From: Zoogloea sp041904905
GTDB taxonomy: Bacteria; Pseudomonadota; Gammaproteobacteria; Burkholderiales; Rhodocyclaceae
Reading direction: 5' to 3'
Length of the DNA: 64,000 nt
Assembly: GCF_041904905.1 (NCBI RefSeq)
Contig: NZ_JAYRMI010000008.1
Span: 32,681-96,680 of the forward strand
Position numbers and translations under genes: made by a program. Every line of letters begins with the position of its first letter. The stretch's first letter is position 1. Below the pieces are notes generated by a model that saw nothing but the letters and a program-made list of their open reading frames with translations, did not search any database and was not told the origin of the DNA. Shown here piece after piece: positions 24,260 through 34,804 of this stretch.

Positions 24260-26161
24260 ATGCCCGTCACTGCCCGCCGCGTGCTGTCGCTCATCCCGCC
24301 GATGACGCAGCTCAACACGCCCTACCCGTCCACCGCCTACCTCACCGGCTTCCTGCGCTCGCGGGGGGTGGATGCGCACCAGGACGACCTGGCCCTCAAG
24401 CTGGTGCTCGAACTGTTCTCGCCGGCCGGGCTGGCCGCGCTCCTCGACCTCACCCTGGCGCTGCCGGGCAAGAAGCGCCCGCCCGCGCTGCAATCCTTCG
24501 AGGCCCAGTACGACCGCTACCGCGCCACCGTCGGCCCGGCGCTGGGCTTCCTGCAAGGGCGCGACCCGACCCTCGCCCACCGCATCGCCAGCCGCTCGTT
24601 TCTGCCCGAAGGCCCGCGCTTCGCGTCGCTGGACGTGTACTACGACCCCGACGGCGGCGACCCGCTGGCCTGGGCCTTCGGCGCCCTGGGCGTGCAAGAT
24701 AAAGCCCGGCACCTGGCCACCCTCTACCTCAACGATCTGGCCGACGTGCTGCGCGAGGCCGCCGACCCGCGCTTCGAGTTCGTGCGCTACGCCGAATCCC
24801 TGGCGATGGCCCAGCCCACCTTCGCGCCCCTGGCCGCCGCGCTGGCCGCGCCGCCCACGCTGGTGGACGAGACCCTCGCCCGCCTCGCGCTGGAGGCCGT
24901 CGCCCGCCACCAGCCGCAGCTCGTGCTGCTGTCGGTGCCCTTCCCCGGCTCGGTGTACGCCGCCTTCCGCATCGCCCAGACCATCAAGGCCGCCCACCCG
25001 GAGATCGTCACCGTGCTGGGCGGCGGCTTCGTGAACACCGAGCTGCGCGAGCTGACCGAGCCGCGGGTGTTCGACTACTTCGATTTCGTCACCCTCGACG
25101 ACGGCGAGCGCCCGCTCCTCGCCCTGCTGGAGCACCTCGACGGCAAGCGCGGCCCGTCGCGGCTGGTGCGCACCTACGTTCGTGAAGACGGCGCCGTGCG
25201 CTATCTCAACCTCGTTGAACCCGACATCCCCTTCGCCGAGGTGGGCACGCCCACCTGGGACGGCCTGCCGCTGGATGGCTACCTGTCCATCCTCGACATG
25301 CTCAACCCCATGCACCGGCTGTGGTCCGACGGGCGCTGGAACAAGCTCACCGTGGCCCACGGCTGCTACTGGAAGAAGTGCAGTTTCTGCGACGTGAGCC
25401 TCGACTACATCGGCCGCTACGACGCCGCCAGCGCCGAAATCCTCGTCGACCGCATCGAGGCCGTGGTGGCCGAAACTGGCCAGACCGGCTTTCACTTCGT
25501 GGACGAAGCCGCCCCGCCCAAGATGCTCAAGGCGCTCGCCGACGAGCTGGCCCGGCGCAATCGCAGCATCAGCTGGTGGGGCAACATCCGCTTCGAGAAA
25601 TCCTTCACCCCGGCGCTATGCCAGCAACTCGCCGACAGCGGCTGCATCGCCATCTCGGGCGGGCTGGAGGTGGCCTCCGACCGGCTCCTCGCGCTGATGA
25701 AGAAAGGCGTGTCGGTGGATCAGGTGGCCCGCGTCACCAAGGGCTTCGCCGACGCCGGCATCCTGGTGCACGCCTACCTGATGTACGGCTTCCCCACCCA
25801 GACGGTGCAGGACACGGTGGACGCGCTGGAGTACGTCCGCCAGCTCTTCGACGCCGGCTGCATCCAGTCCGGCTTCTTCCACCGCTTCGTGTGCACCGTG
25901 CACTCGCCGGTGGGCCAGCACCCGGACGAATACGGCATCAAGCTCAAGCCCCTGCCGCCCATCAGCTTCGCCAAGAACGACGTGGGCTTCATCGACCCCA
26001 CCGGCGTCGACCACGACGCCCTCGGCGTGGCCCTCAACAAGGCCCTCTACAACTACATGCACGGCATCGGGCTGGACGACGACGTGCGCCGCTGGTTCGA
26101 CATCCGCGTGCCCAAGCCCCGCGTGCCCAAACACTTCATCGCCCGCGCCCTGGGCGCCTGA
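24260..26161 (+). CDS. B12-binding-type radical SAM protein with CX4CX2C motif
   Basis: A 633-aa enzyme of the BchE/B12-binding radical SAM class. The N-terminal half (1-300) resembles a cobalamin-binding Rossmann region (LVLLSVPFPGSVYAAFRIA, VTVLGGGFVNTE, VTLDDGERPL), without an obvious DxHxxG motif. The radical SAM domain follows: the cluster cysteines are Cys369, Cys374 and Cys377 (GCYWKKCSFCD), i.e. CX4CX2C instead of the usual CX3CX2C; this spacing occurs in a minority of such proteins. Later parts ISGGLEVASDRLL and YLMYGFPTQTVQDTVDAL match SAM-barrel strands. Substrate unknown. The next small gene starts 9 bp after the stop and is probably co-transcribed. Confidence 0.85.
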   Translation: MPVTARRVLSLIPPMTQLNTPYPSTAYLTGFLRSRGVDAHQDDLALKLVLELFSPAGLAALLDLTLALPGKKRPPALQSFEAQYDRYRATVGPALGFLQGRDPTLAHRIASRSFLPEGPRFASLDVYYDPDGGDPLAWAFGALGVQDKARHLATLYLNDLADVLREAADPRFEFVRYAESLAMAQPTFAPLAAALAAPPTLVDETLARLALEAVARHQPQLVLLSVPFPGSVYAAFRIAQTIKAAHPEIVTVLGGGFVNTELRELTEPRVFDYFDFVTLDDGERPLLALLEHLDGKRGPSRLVRTYVREDGAVRYLNLVEPDIPFAEVGTPTWDGLPLDGYLSILDMLNPMHRLWSDGRWNKLTVAHGCYWKKCSFCDVSLDYIGRYDAASAEILVDRIEAVVAETGQTGFHFVDEAAPPKMLKALADELARRNRSISWWGNIRFEKSFTPALCQQLADSGCIAISGGLEVASDRLLALMKKGVSVDQVARVTKGFADAGILVHAYLMYGFPTQTVQDTVDALEYVRQLFDAGCIQSGFFHRFVCTVHSPVGQHPDEYGIKLKPLPPISFAKNDVGFIDPTGVDHDALGVALNKALYNYMHGIGLDDDVRRWFDIRVPKPRVPKHFIARALGA

Positions 26162-26170
26162 GCCACCGCC

Positions 26171-26479
26171 ATGAAAATCAACCTCATCCCCCTCGGCACC
26201 CGCTTCGAGTACGAAGGCGAGATCTACACCAAGACCGGCCCGATGACCGCCGCCACCGAAAAAGGCGGCCAGCGCATGATCCCCCGCTACGCGGTGCTCA
26301 AGCCCGTCGGCGAGATGCCCCCAGCCCCACCGCCCGCCCCCGGCCGGCAGGTGGACGTGGCCCAGATCCGCACCGCCTTCGACGCCTACCACGCCGTCGC
26401 CCTACGCCTCGCCGACGACTTCGCCCGCCCCGAACTCGAAGCCGCCCGCCAAGGCTTCCTGAAGGCCCTGGGCGACTGA
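26171..26479 (+). CDS. Small hypothetical protein coupled to the radical SAM gene
   Basis: A 102-aa protein that I cannot assign. The N-terminal half has a small beta-rich pattern (INLIPLGTRFEYEGEIYTKTG, QRMIPRYAVLKPV) and a Pro-rich hinge (PPAPPPAPGRQ) joins it to a helical half (IRTAFDAYHAVALRLADDFA). The N-terminal wording resembles small phage-type or SH3-like 'parameter' domains, but that is weak. It sits 9 bp after the radical SAM stop, so a shared function is plausible. Confidence 0.75.
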   Translation: MKINLIPLGTRFEYEGEIYTKTGPMTAATEKGGQRMIPRYAVLKPVGEMPPAPPPAPGRQVDVAQIRTAFDAYHAVALRLADDFARPELEAARQGFLKALGD

Positions 26480-26518
26480 ACGGCCGGACGCGCCGCCCCT
26501 CCCTTCCCGCCCCCTTGA

Positions 26519-26527
26519 TGCGATAAT
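26519..26527 (+). promoter_or_regulatory. Possible extended -10 promoter before the LPS locus
   Basis: TG-C-GATAAT occurs in the 175-bp gap before the phosphatase gene, leaving a 5' leader of about 120 nt. No convincing -35 element. GATAAT sits within the 11-bp dyad GCGATAATCGC. Confidence 0.3.
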
Positions 26528-26654
26528 CGCGCCTTTCCCACGATCGGCGGGCCGGGTTGCGGCTGCCGTCTGCGCTCATGCACGTTTCACTGCCGGATCA
26601 TCCCGCCCGTCGCGCCGCCCCCACCGGCGGCGCCCTGCACCCGAAGGCCGCCCG

Positions 26655-27313
26655 ATGACGATGGACATCTCCAGCACCAGCGGCCGGGTGCGCGCGTGGT
26701 TCGACATGCATCTGGTGGACCACGGCGCGATCCGCGCGGTCTACAACAACTTCTACGACCTGGGCGGCGGCATGTACCGCTCCAGCCAGCCCAGCCCGGC
26801 GCAGATCCGCAAGTACGCCCGCAAGTTCGGCCTCAAGAGCATCGTCAACCTGCGCGGCGCCCACGGCTACGGCTCCTACGCCCTCGAGAAGGAAGCCTGC
26901 GAAGCGGCCGGCATCGCCCTGTACGACGTCAAGCTCTACTCCCGCACCCCGCCGGAGATCGAGGAAGTCCACGCGATGGACGCGCTGTTCAAGAAGATCG
27001 AGTACCCGGCGCTGCTGCACTGCAAATCCGGTGCAGACCGGGCCGGATTGGGTGCCGCCCTGTATCGCATCCTGCACCTGGGCCACCGGGTCGAGGACGC
27101 GATGAGCGAGCTGTCCTGGAAGTACGGCCACTTCAAGCGCGCCAAGACCGGCGTGCTGGATTTCTTCTTCGCCACCTACGTGGCCCGCAACGCCCGGTCG
27201 CCGATCGGCTTCCTCGACTGGGTGGATACCGAATACAACCGCCTCGAACTGCACGCCCGCTTCCGCGAGGAAGGCTGGGCCAGCCTGATCGTCGACAAGG
27301 TGCTGCACCGGGA

Positions 27314-27317
<4 letters not shown>
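26655..27317 (+). CDS. Dual-specificity/tyrosine phosphatase-like protein at the LPS locus
   Basis: A 220-aa cysteine phosphatase of the DSP/PTP-like superfamily. The P-loop is LHCKSGADRAG with nucleophile Cys123 and Arg129 (CX5R). GGGMYRSSQPSPAQI and IVNLRGAHGYGSY are the usual upstream strands of the prokaryotic SiwA/DUF442-like group. It is soluble. It overlaps the msbA start by 4 bp (ATGA) and so belongs to the envelope glycan operon. It may dephosphorylate a protein or an LPS-related phosphate; neither can be chosen from sequence. Confidence 0.85.
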
Positions 27318-29059
<1,742 letters not shown>

Positions 29060-29063
29060 CCCC

Positions 29064-30110
29064 ATGCGCGAGCGCGTCGCCCTCTACTTCGTCGCCTCCC
29101 CGCTGCAATATCTGGCGGCGCGGCGCATCGCCGAAAACTACGAGCCCGGCGCCCGTCAGGTGCTGGTGTGGTACAAGCGCGGCGTCACCCCCATCGTCAG
29201 GCAGACCGACTGGGACGCCGCCGCCTACATGCCCTGGCCCCGCTGGGAACCCCTGCCCGGCCCCTTCGGCCGCCTCGCCCGCCAGCGCGAGAACATCCGC
29301 CTGGTGGCCGATCTGGTCGGCCAGTGCCAGGTGCTGCACATCCACAGCGCGGTGTTCGACACCGAGGCCATCAACTACTTCCTGCGCGCCCTGCCGCCCC
29401 GCTGCGGCGCCCGCGAGATGCACGCCCGCATCCTGCCCGACGGCATCATCAGCATCCGCCGCTACCCGCTCTCCGCCGCCAAGCGCCTCGCCCAATACGC
29501 CCGCAAGCTGCGCCGGCTGGTGGCGCCCGAGCTGGACTACTGGTGCTTCGGCGGCGACCGCATCGGCTCCGACGCCCCCTTCTGCGACCGCATCTACGTG
29601 CTGCCCGGCCTGCCCCACGAGTACCCGCCCGCCAAGACCGTGGTGCTACCGCCCCTGGTCGAACCCGACCACACCCGCCAGCGCACCGCCGGCGAGCCCA
29701 CCGCCCTGGTGATCGGCCAGCCCCTGGTGGGCGCCGGGCTGATGCAGCCCGCCGACCGGGACGCGGTGAGCAACGAGATCCACGCCTGGCTGGCCGGGCA
29801 GGGCATCGCCCGCATCTTCTACAAGGGCCACCCCAAAGATCCGGCCCAGGAACTCAGGCAGCCCGATTACCAGACCGTCACCCTGGACGAGCCGCTCGAA
29901 GTCCACCTCGCCCACACCCCCTACGACGCCGTGGTGGGCGTGCGCTCCAGCGCCCTGCTGTTCGCCCGCCAGACCGCCCCGGCCAGCACCCCGGTGGTGG
30001 CCTTCGGGTGGGACCGGGTGCGCTTCAAATCCGCCGACGAAAAGCGCCAGATGCTGGACGCCTTCCGGACGACCGGGGTGGACGTCCACGACAACGGGCC
30101 GACCAGTTGA
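29064..30110 (+). CDS. Polysialyltransferase/GT52-like glycosyltransferase
   Basis: A 348-aa glycosyltransferase of the bacterial sialyltransferase-like GT-B type. Supporting features are the opening strand ALYFVASPLQYLAARR (the SPLQ phrase is frequent in GT52 and polysialyltransferases), the basic-HP motif FYKGHPKDP near residue 255, and the following Ser-rich stretch VVGVRSSALLF, which together form the nucleotide-sugar site in that clan. Whether it transfers sialic acid is unknown; no neu genes are seen nearby. It starts 4 bp after msbA. Confidence 0.72.
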   Translation: MRERVALYFVASPLQYLAARRIAENYEPGARQVLVWYKRGVTPIVRQTDWDAAAYMPWPRWEPLPGPFGRLARQRENIRLVADLVGQCQVLHIHSAVFDTEAINYFLRALPPRCGAREMHARILPDGIISIRRYPLSAAKRLAQYARKLRRLVAPELDYWCFGGDRIGSDAPFCDRIYVLPGLPHEYPPAKTVVLPPLVEPDHTRQRTAGEPTALVIGQPLVGAGLMQPADRDAVSNEIHAWLAGQGIARIFYKGHPKDPAQELRQPDYQTVTLDEPLEVHLAHTPYDAVVGVRSSALLFARQTAPASTPVVAFGWDRVRFKSADEKRQMLDAFRTTGVDVHDNGPTS

Positions 30111-30153
30111 ACGCCCTCCATCCGGCCGGTCGACTGCCCAAGGGGTGGGCGCC

Positions 30154-31113
30154 TTGAAACGCGGACTCGTCTTCTTCCATTATTTCGAGGCCGACACGCG
30201 CTACCGGGAGAACCTGGTGTTCTTCCTGTCCGCCGCCTACCGGGACGACCTGGACTTCGCAGTCGTCATCTCGGGCCACTGCTCGGTCAACCTGCCCAAA
30301 CTGAGCAACGTCGCCTACGTCTTCACCGAGAACAAGAACAACGACTTCGGCGGCTACGTCGCCGCACTCGCCCAGCTCAGAAATCGTCTGGACGGCTACG
30401 ATTACTTCCTGTTCGTGAACTCGTCGGTACGCGGCCCCTTCCTCGCCAGGCCATCGGGCGCGTCGTGGGTCGAGCCCTTCGTCAGCCGCTTCAGCGACGA
30501 GGTGCAGCTCGTCGGCAGCAGCATCGCCATCCTGGTGGGCGACTCCGAATACACCGAGCGCTTCCGCCAGCTCTACCCCTACCCTGGGCCCTACTCCCAC
30601 GTCCAGACCACCGCCTACGCCCTCACCTCCCAGGCGCTCCGCCACCTGCTGGACGTCGGCTTCTACGACATCCACGCGCGTCTGGACAAACTCGACGTTA
30701 TCTGCCACTACGAGATCCGGCTGTCCCTCGAGATCCTCCGGGCCGGCTGGAACATCAAGGCTTGCCTCGAGAAGTACAATGGCCTCGACTACCGGCTCGA
30801 GCACACCGACATCAACCCCAGCTCCCGTAACGGCGACCCCCTCTACAAGCGGGCCTACTTCGGCAAGACGGCCTCGCCCCACGAACTGGTGTTCGCCAAG
30901 ACCAACCGCCGCCTCATGAGCCTAACCCAACTGTCCTGGGCCACCCTCCGGGGCCTGTTCGGCATCCGCCATCCGGCGATCCTCGGCTGGGACGAATACC
31001 GCCGCCTGCGCGCCGTCTATCTGGCCAAAGTGCTGCTGCTGCCGGTTACCGAACTCAAACGCTCCCTCGACCGCGCCGTCCGACAAACCCGCGACCTGCT
31101 CCAACCACGCTGA
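30154..31113 (+). CDS. RgpF-like glycan biosynthesis protein
   Basis: A 319-aa protein resembling the rhamnan-synthesis F/RgpF glycosyltransferase group: an N-terminal strand LVFFHYFEAD, an NKNNDFGGYVAAL motif and DYFLFVNSSVRGPFL, where relatives have NxGRDxxxY and FxNDS. C-terminal helices are basic. Start choice: TTG at 30154 has AGGGG 8-12 nt upstream; GTG at 30145 overlaps that ribosome site. The translation from TTG begins MKRGLVFFHYF. Base composition around the gene is a little less GC-rich than in its neighbours. Its stop overlaps the next start by 1 bp. Confidence 0.7.
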   Translation: MKRGLVFFHYFEADTRYRENLVFFLSAAYRDDLDFAVVISGHCSVNLPKLSNVAYVFTENKNNDFGGYVAALAQLRNRLDGYDYFLFVNSSVRGPFLARPSGASWVEPFVSRFSDEVQLVGSSIAILVGDSEYTERFRQLYPYPGPYSHVQTTAYALTSQALRHLLDVGFYDIHARLDKLDVICHYEIRLSLEILRAGWNIKACLEKYNGLDYRLEHTDINPSSRNGDPLYKRAYFGKTASPHELVFAKTNRRLMSLTQLSWATLRGLFGIRHPAILGWDEYRRLRAVYLAKVLLLPVTELKRSLDRAVRQTRDLLQPR

Positions 31114-31940
31114 TGGATTCCCGATCATCCGTCTCCGGCCGCCCCTTCCTGGTCTTCATGCGGGTTGGCGCCACCGACCTGCTGCCCCAGTGGCTCGCCG
31201 CCGAACCCGAGCGCAACTGGGATCTGTTCGTCAGCGGCTACGCCCCGCGCGACCCCCACCCCGCCGCGGTCGCCACCCACGTGGGCGGCTACAACAAGCT
31301 CGAGCACTTCCACGAGTGCGTGAAGTCCGGCGTGCTCGATCTGTCGGCCTACCGCTACGTGCTGCTGGCCGACGACGACCTGGCCGTCACCGGCGGCAGC
31401 ATCTCGGGCTTCTTCGAGACCGTCGAGCGCCTCGGGCTCACCGTAGCGCACCCCGCCCAGGACTGGTCCGGCTACTGGTCGCACCGGATCATGCTCCGCA
31501 ACCCCGTGGCCGAATGGCGCGAGACCAACTTCGTCGAAGTGATGTGCCCGTGCTTCGAGACCGGCTTCCTGGCCCGTCACCTGGACGCCATCCCGATCAC
31601 CCGCAGCACCTGGGGCAGCGACCACGCCTACTGCCATCGGGCCCACGAGGCCGGCGGCAAGGTGGGCATCGTCGACACCGCGGTGATCCGCCACACCAAG
31701 CCGATCCAGGCCACCGGCGCCTTCTACCGCAAGCTCGCCAGCGACGGCATCGACCCGGCCGTGGAGCTGGAAACGGTCCTCGACGGCCTGCCCCCCTCCT
31801 ATCGCACCCACCGGGTGCTCGGCCTCCACGTTCGGCGCGGCCCGCTGGCGCAGCTCCGCCAGGCGGTGGCCCGCTTCACCGAAACGCACAAGCGCCGGAT
31901 CATGAAGCTGTGCGGCCACCACCAGCGCCACGAAGACTGA
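31113..31940 (+). CDS. DUF707-like putative glycosyltransferase
   Basis: A 275-aa protein with a GT-A look: PFLVFMRVGATDLLPQWL at the start, then YRYVLLADDDLAVTGG, an acidic DDD motif as in nucleotide-sugar binding sites, and STWGSDHAYCHRAHEAGGKVGIVDTAVIRHTKPI, which resembles the DUF707 family. Wording such as NWDLFVSGY suggests a modified sugar-nucleotide enzyme. It starts at the last base of the previous stop (TGATG) and is followed by a GT25 gene 9 bp downstream, so it is in the LPS operon. Sugar specificity unknown. Confidence 0.65.
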   Translation: MDSRSSVSGRPFLVFMRVGATDLLPQWLAAEPERNWDLFVSGYAPRDPHPAAVATHVGGYNKLEHFHECVKSGVLDLSAYRYVLLADDDLAVTGGSISGFFETVERLGLTVAHPAQDWSGYWSHRIMLRNPVAEWRETNFVEVMCPCFETGFLARHLDAIPITRSTWGSDHAYCHRAHEAGGKVGIVDTAVIRHTKPIQATGAFYRKLASDGIDPAVELETVLDGLPPSYRTHRVLGLHVRRGPLAQLRQAVARFTETHKRRIMKLCGHHQRHED

Positions 31941-31949
31941 CATCACGCC

Positions 31950-32687
31950 ATGAAGATCTTCATCGTCAACCTTGAGCGCGCCGCCGACCGCCGCGCCGCC
32001 ATCCTCCGGCACCTGGGCGAACTCGGCCTCGAAGCGGAGATCCTGCCGGCCGTCGAAGGCGTCAAGGTCGACCGCGCCACCCTCGGCCCCGGCGCCGAAC
32101 CGCGCCTCTCCAACGGCGAGGTGGGCTGCTACCTCAGCCACGTGCGCTTCTGGCAGCTCGTCGTCGAGCGCCGCCTGCCCCACGCCATCGTGCTGGAGGA
32201 CGACGTGGTGTGCAGCCCCTCGCTGCTGCGCGTCGCCCGCGACGCCGCCGCCCTGATGCCCCCCTTCGACGCCGTGCGCCTGTCCGCCCTCCAGCCGATC
32301 CGCGGGATTCCCGTGGCCACGCTGTCCGGCGGCGAAAAGCTCATCCTGCCCACCAAGCACCCCAGCGGCACCCAGGGCTACCTGGTCAGCCTCGACGGCG
32401 CCCGCCGCCTGCTGGCCGCCCTGTCGGTGCCCCGGAGCCCCATCGACGACACCCTCGACCGCTACTGGAAGTACGGCCTGTGCGTGCCGGTGGTCGCGCC
32501 CAGCGTGGTGGTCGAGGACGCCAGCATCGCCAGCGGCATCGGCGCGCGCTTTGGCAGCACGGCGCCCGACAGCGTCGCCCACCGCGTGACCCGCCACTTC
32601 GCCCGGGTGGTCGAAGCCGAACGCCGCAAGCTCAGCGTCTTCCTCATGGCCCGCCGCGTGAAGGCCCAGCTCCAGGGTCGTCGCTGA
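31950..32687 (+). CDS. Glycosyltransferase family 25 (LPS core type)
   Basis: A 245-aa enzyme of the LgtB/LpsA-type GT25 family, normally adding galactose or glucose to LPS core. Diagnostic are the start MKIFIVNLERAADRR, GEVGCYLSHVRFWQLVV, the acidic VLEDDVVCSP and GTQGYLVSLDGARRLL. No membrane segment is present, so it acts at the cytoplasmic face of the inner membrane. It lies between the DUF707-like gene and the O-antigen ligase gene. Confidence 0.9.
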   Translation: MKIFIVNLERAADRRAAILRHLGELGLEAEILPAVEGVKVDRATLGPGAEPRLSNGEVGCYLSHVRFWQLVVERRLPHAIVLEDDVVCSPSLLRVARDAAALMPPFDAVRLSALQPIRGIPVATLSGGEKLILPTKHPSGTQGYLVSLDGARRLLAALSVPRSPIDDTLDRYWKYGLCVPVVAPSVVVEDASIASGIGARFGSTAPDSVAHRVTRHFARVVEAERRKLSVFLMARRVKAQLQGRR

Positions 32688-32700
32688 AGCCATCGCCGTC

Positions 32701-33966
32701 ATGCCCCTTGCACCCGCCCTGGCCGGCCTGCGCACCCGCATCCCCGCGATCAACGCCGCCCTCTTCGCCAGCCTGTTCTTCTTCCTGCCCGCCCACGTCG
32801 CGCCGGTCTACGCCCTCTCCGGGCTGATCCTCCTGCTGTCCCTGGCGGAAGGCCGCCTCGCCGAAAAGTGGGCACTGCTCAAGGCCGACCCCCTCTTCTG
32901 GGTCTTCCAGGCCTTCTTCTGGATCACCCCCCTGTCGCTGCTCTGGACAGCCGACCTCGAAACCGGCCAGCGGACGGTCGGGCGCTACGCCTTCTTCCTC
33001 ATCTCGCCCCTCTACCTCACCGTCGCCCGACGCGAGCTGGCCCCCCGCTGCATCGCCGCCTTCCTCGCCGGCTGCGCCTTCGCCGAAGCGCTGGCTTACT
33101 ATAACTGGCTGCAGATGACCGCCTTCCCCGAGTGGCCGCGCGGCATCCGCGTGCGCAAGGAGCTGGAAGACACCGGCCCCTTCGTGGACCACATCCTCTA
33201 CGCCCCCATCCTGGCCTGGGCCGGCTATCTGGCCGCCCGCGAAGCCCTCCGCGGCCCCGTCGCCCGACGCCTCGGCTTCGCGCTGCTGGCCGCCGCCACC
33301 CTGGGCAACCTGACCTTCTCCGGCGGACGCGCCGGCCAGCTCGCCGGTCTGGTGCTGCTGGCGCTGCTCGTCTTCCAGCAACTCGCCGGGCGGCCGGTGC
33401 GCGCCTTCGCCGTCGCCCTCGCCCTCACCGGCGGGCTCGCCACCCTGGCCTATCAGGGCAACGACTACTTCCAGTCGCGGGTCGACCGGGCCCTCGCCGA
33501 AGCCGCCGCCCGCCACGACGACACCGAAACCTCCATCGCCCAGCGCCTGCGCTTCCTGGAGAACAGCGCCCGCCTGGTGGCCGAGCACCCCCTGCTGGGC
33601 GTGGGCGCCGGCGACTTCGGCGACGAGTACGCCCGGATGCAGGCCCGCCACGCCCCCGACCGGATCACCACGAACAACCCCCACAACCAGTACCTCTTCA
33701 CCCTCGCCACCACCGGCGCGGTGGGCGGCGCGGTGCTCCTGCTCACCTACCTGCCGCCCATCCTGTGGCGCCGCCGGGCCGACGATCTCGCCCCACTGCG
33801 CGTCGCGCTGGTGGTGTTCATCGGCGTGTGCAGCCTGTTCGAAGACTACCTGTGGCGCTCCAACACCTCGCTCCTGTATGTGCTCTTCGGGGTGCTGCTG
33901 CTGGGCCGGCGCAGCCTCGGGCCCGCCACCGACGGCCGACAAGCCGCGGCGAATCGGGCAGAATAG
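32701..33966 (+). CDS. O-antigen ligase family membrane protein (WaaL-like)
   Basis: A 421-aa polytopic membrane protein with about 10-12 hydrophobic segments and a large periplasmic loop between about 250 and 340, as in WaaL/Wzy. The loop contains RFLENSARLVAEHPLLGVGAGDFGDEYARM and NNPHNQYLFTLATTG; the conserved His of ligases lies in PHNQY. An Arg pair (GGRAGQLAG) lies in the preceding loop. It probably joins a glycan to the lipid A-core in the periplasm; Wzy-type polymerase is the alternative. Confidence 0.87.
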   Translation: MPLAPALAGLRTRIPAINAALFASLFFFLPAHVAPVYALSGLILLLSLAEGRLAEKWALLKADPLFWVFQAFFWITPLSLLWTADLETGQRTVGRYAFFLISPLYLTVARRELAPRCIAAFLAGCAFAEALAYYNWLQMTAFPEWPRGIRVRKELEDTGPFVDHILYAPILAWAGYLAAREALRGPVARRLGFALLAAATLGNLTFSGGRAGQLAGLVLLALLVFQQLAGRPVRAFAVALALTGGLATLAYQGNDYFQSRVDRALAEAAARHDDTETSIAQRLRFLENSARLVAEHPLLGVGAGDFGDEYARMQARHAPDRITTNNPHNQYLFTLATTGAVGGAVLLLTYLPPILWRRRADDLAPLRVALVVFIGVCSLFEDYLWRSNTSLLYVLFGVLLLGRRSLGPATDGRQAAANRAE

Positions 33967-33992
33967 ACCGTCCTCCATTCGGAACACCGACG

Positions 33993-34670
33993 ATGAACAT
34001 GGGCGCCGACGGCGAAATCCTCCACGACGCTGCGGGCGTACCCTTCCTCACCTGCGGCTTCTTCACCGACGGCTACGCCGCCGAAGCCGCCCAGCTGCGC
34101 GACTCCCTTGAGCGCACCGGCACCCCCTACTTCCTCAAGCGCTTCCCCAGCCGCGGCTACTGGGAAGCCAACACCCGCATCAAGCCCGAGTTCCTGCTCG
34201 ACTGCCTGCGCCGCTTCCCCGGCCGCGACGTGGTGTACCTCGACGCCGACTCCGTCGTCCGCTCGCCCCTCGAACTGTTCTACCGCTTCGACGCCGACCT
34301 GGGCGTCTTCGTCGCCCCCGACAGCGCCGGGATGTCCCACCGCTACCTCACCGGCACGCTCTACCTGCGCAACACCCCGGCGGTGCACGCCTTCGTCGAA
34401 GACTGGATCGCCGCCCAGGACGGCATGGTGCTCGGCGTCGACCAGGACAGCTTCTCCGCCGCCGTCGACCGCCACCCCGAGCTGAAGCTCGGCCCGCTGC
34501 CCGAGCGCTACGTGAAGATCTTCGACCGGGGCTCCGAGACGCCGGTGGTCGAGCACTTCCAGGCCAGCCGCCAGCGGGTGAAGCTCCAGCGCACCATGAA
34601 GAAGGCGCGCAACGTGGCGATCGGCCTCGCCCTGGTCGCCGCCCTGATCTGGCTGGCCACGAACGGCTGA
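33993..34670 (+). CDS. Membrane-anchored nucleotide-diphospho-sugar transferase
   Basis: A 225-aa GT-A-like protein. The DxD motif is in DVVYLDADSVVRSP, and the FLKRFPSRGYWEANTRIKPEFLLD stretch resembles the PF03407-like transferases. A basic stretch (RQRVKLQRTMKKARN) precedes a C-terminal membrane helix (VAIGLALVAALIWLA), so it is anchored with a cytoplasmic catalytic domain. It lies 26 bp after the ligase gene, in the same operon. Acceptor and sugar unknown. Confidence 0.75.
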   Translation: MNMGADGEILHDAAGVPFLTCGFFTDGYAAEAAQLRDSLERTGTPYFLKRFPSRGYWEANTRIKPEFLLDCLRRFPGRDVVYLDADSVVRSPLELFYRFDADLGVFVAPDSAGMSHRYLTGTLYLRNTPAVHAFVEDWIAAQDGMVLGVDQDSFSAAVDRHPELKLGPLPERYVKIFDRGSETPVVEHFQASRQRVKLQRTMKKARNVAIGLALVAALIWLATNG

Positions 34671-34804
34671 TTGCCCGGCACGGGGGCAACAGGGCAAAAA
34701 AGTGTCAATTCCGTCAACCCGGCGTTAAATTCCCCAGCCCGGCAGGAAACAACGGCAACAAAATTCCGGCATGATCCACAGTCGGACTTGCAGCCGTAAA
34801 AAGA

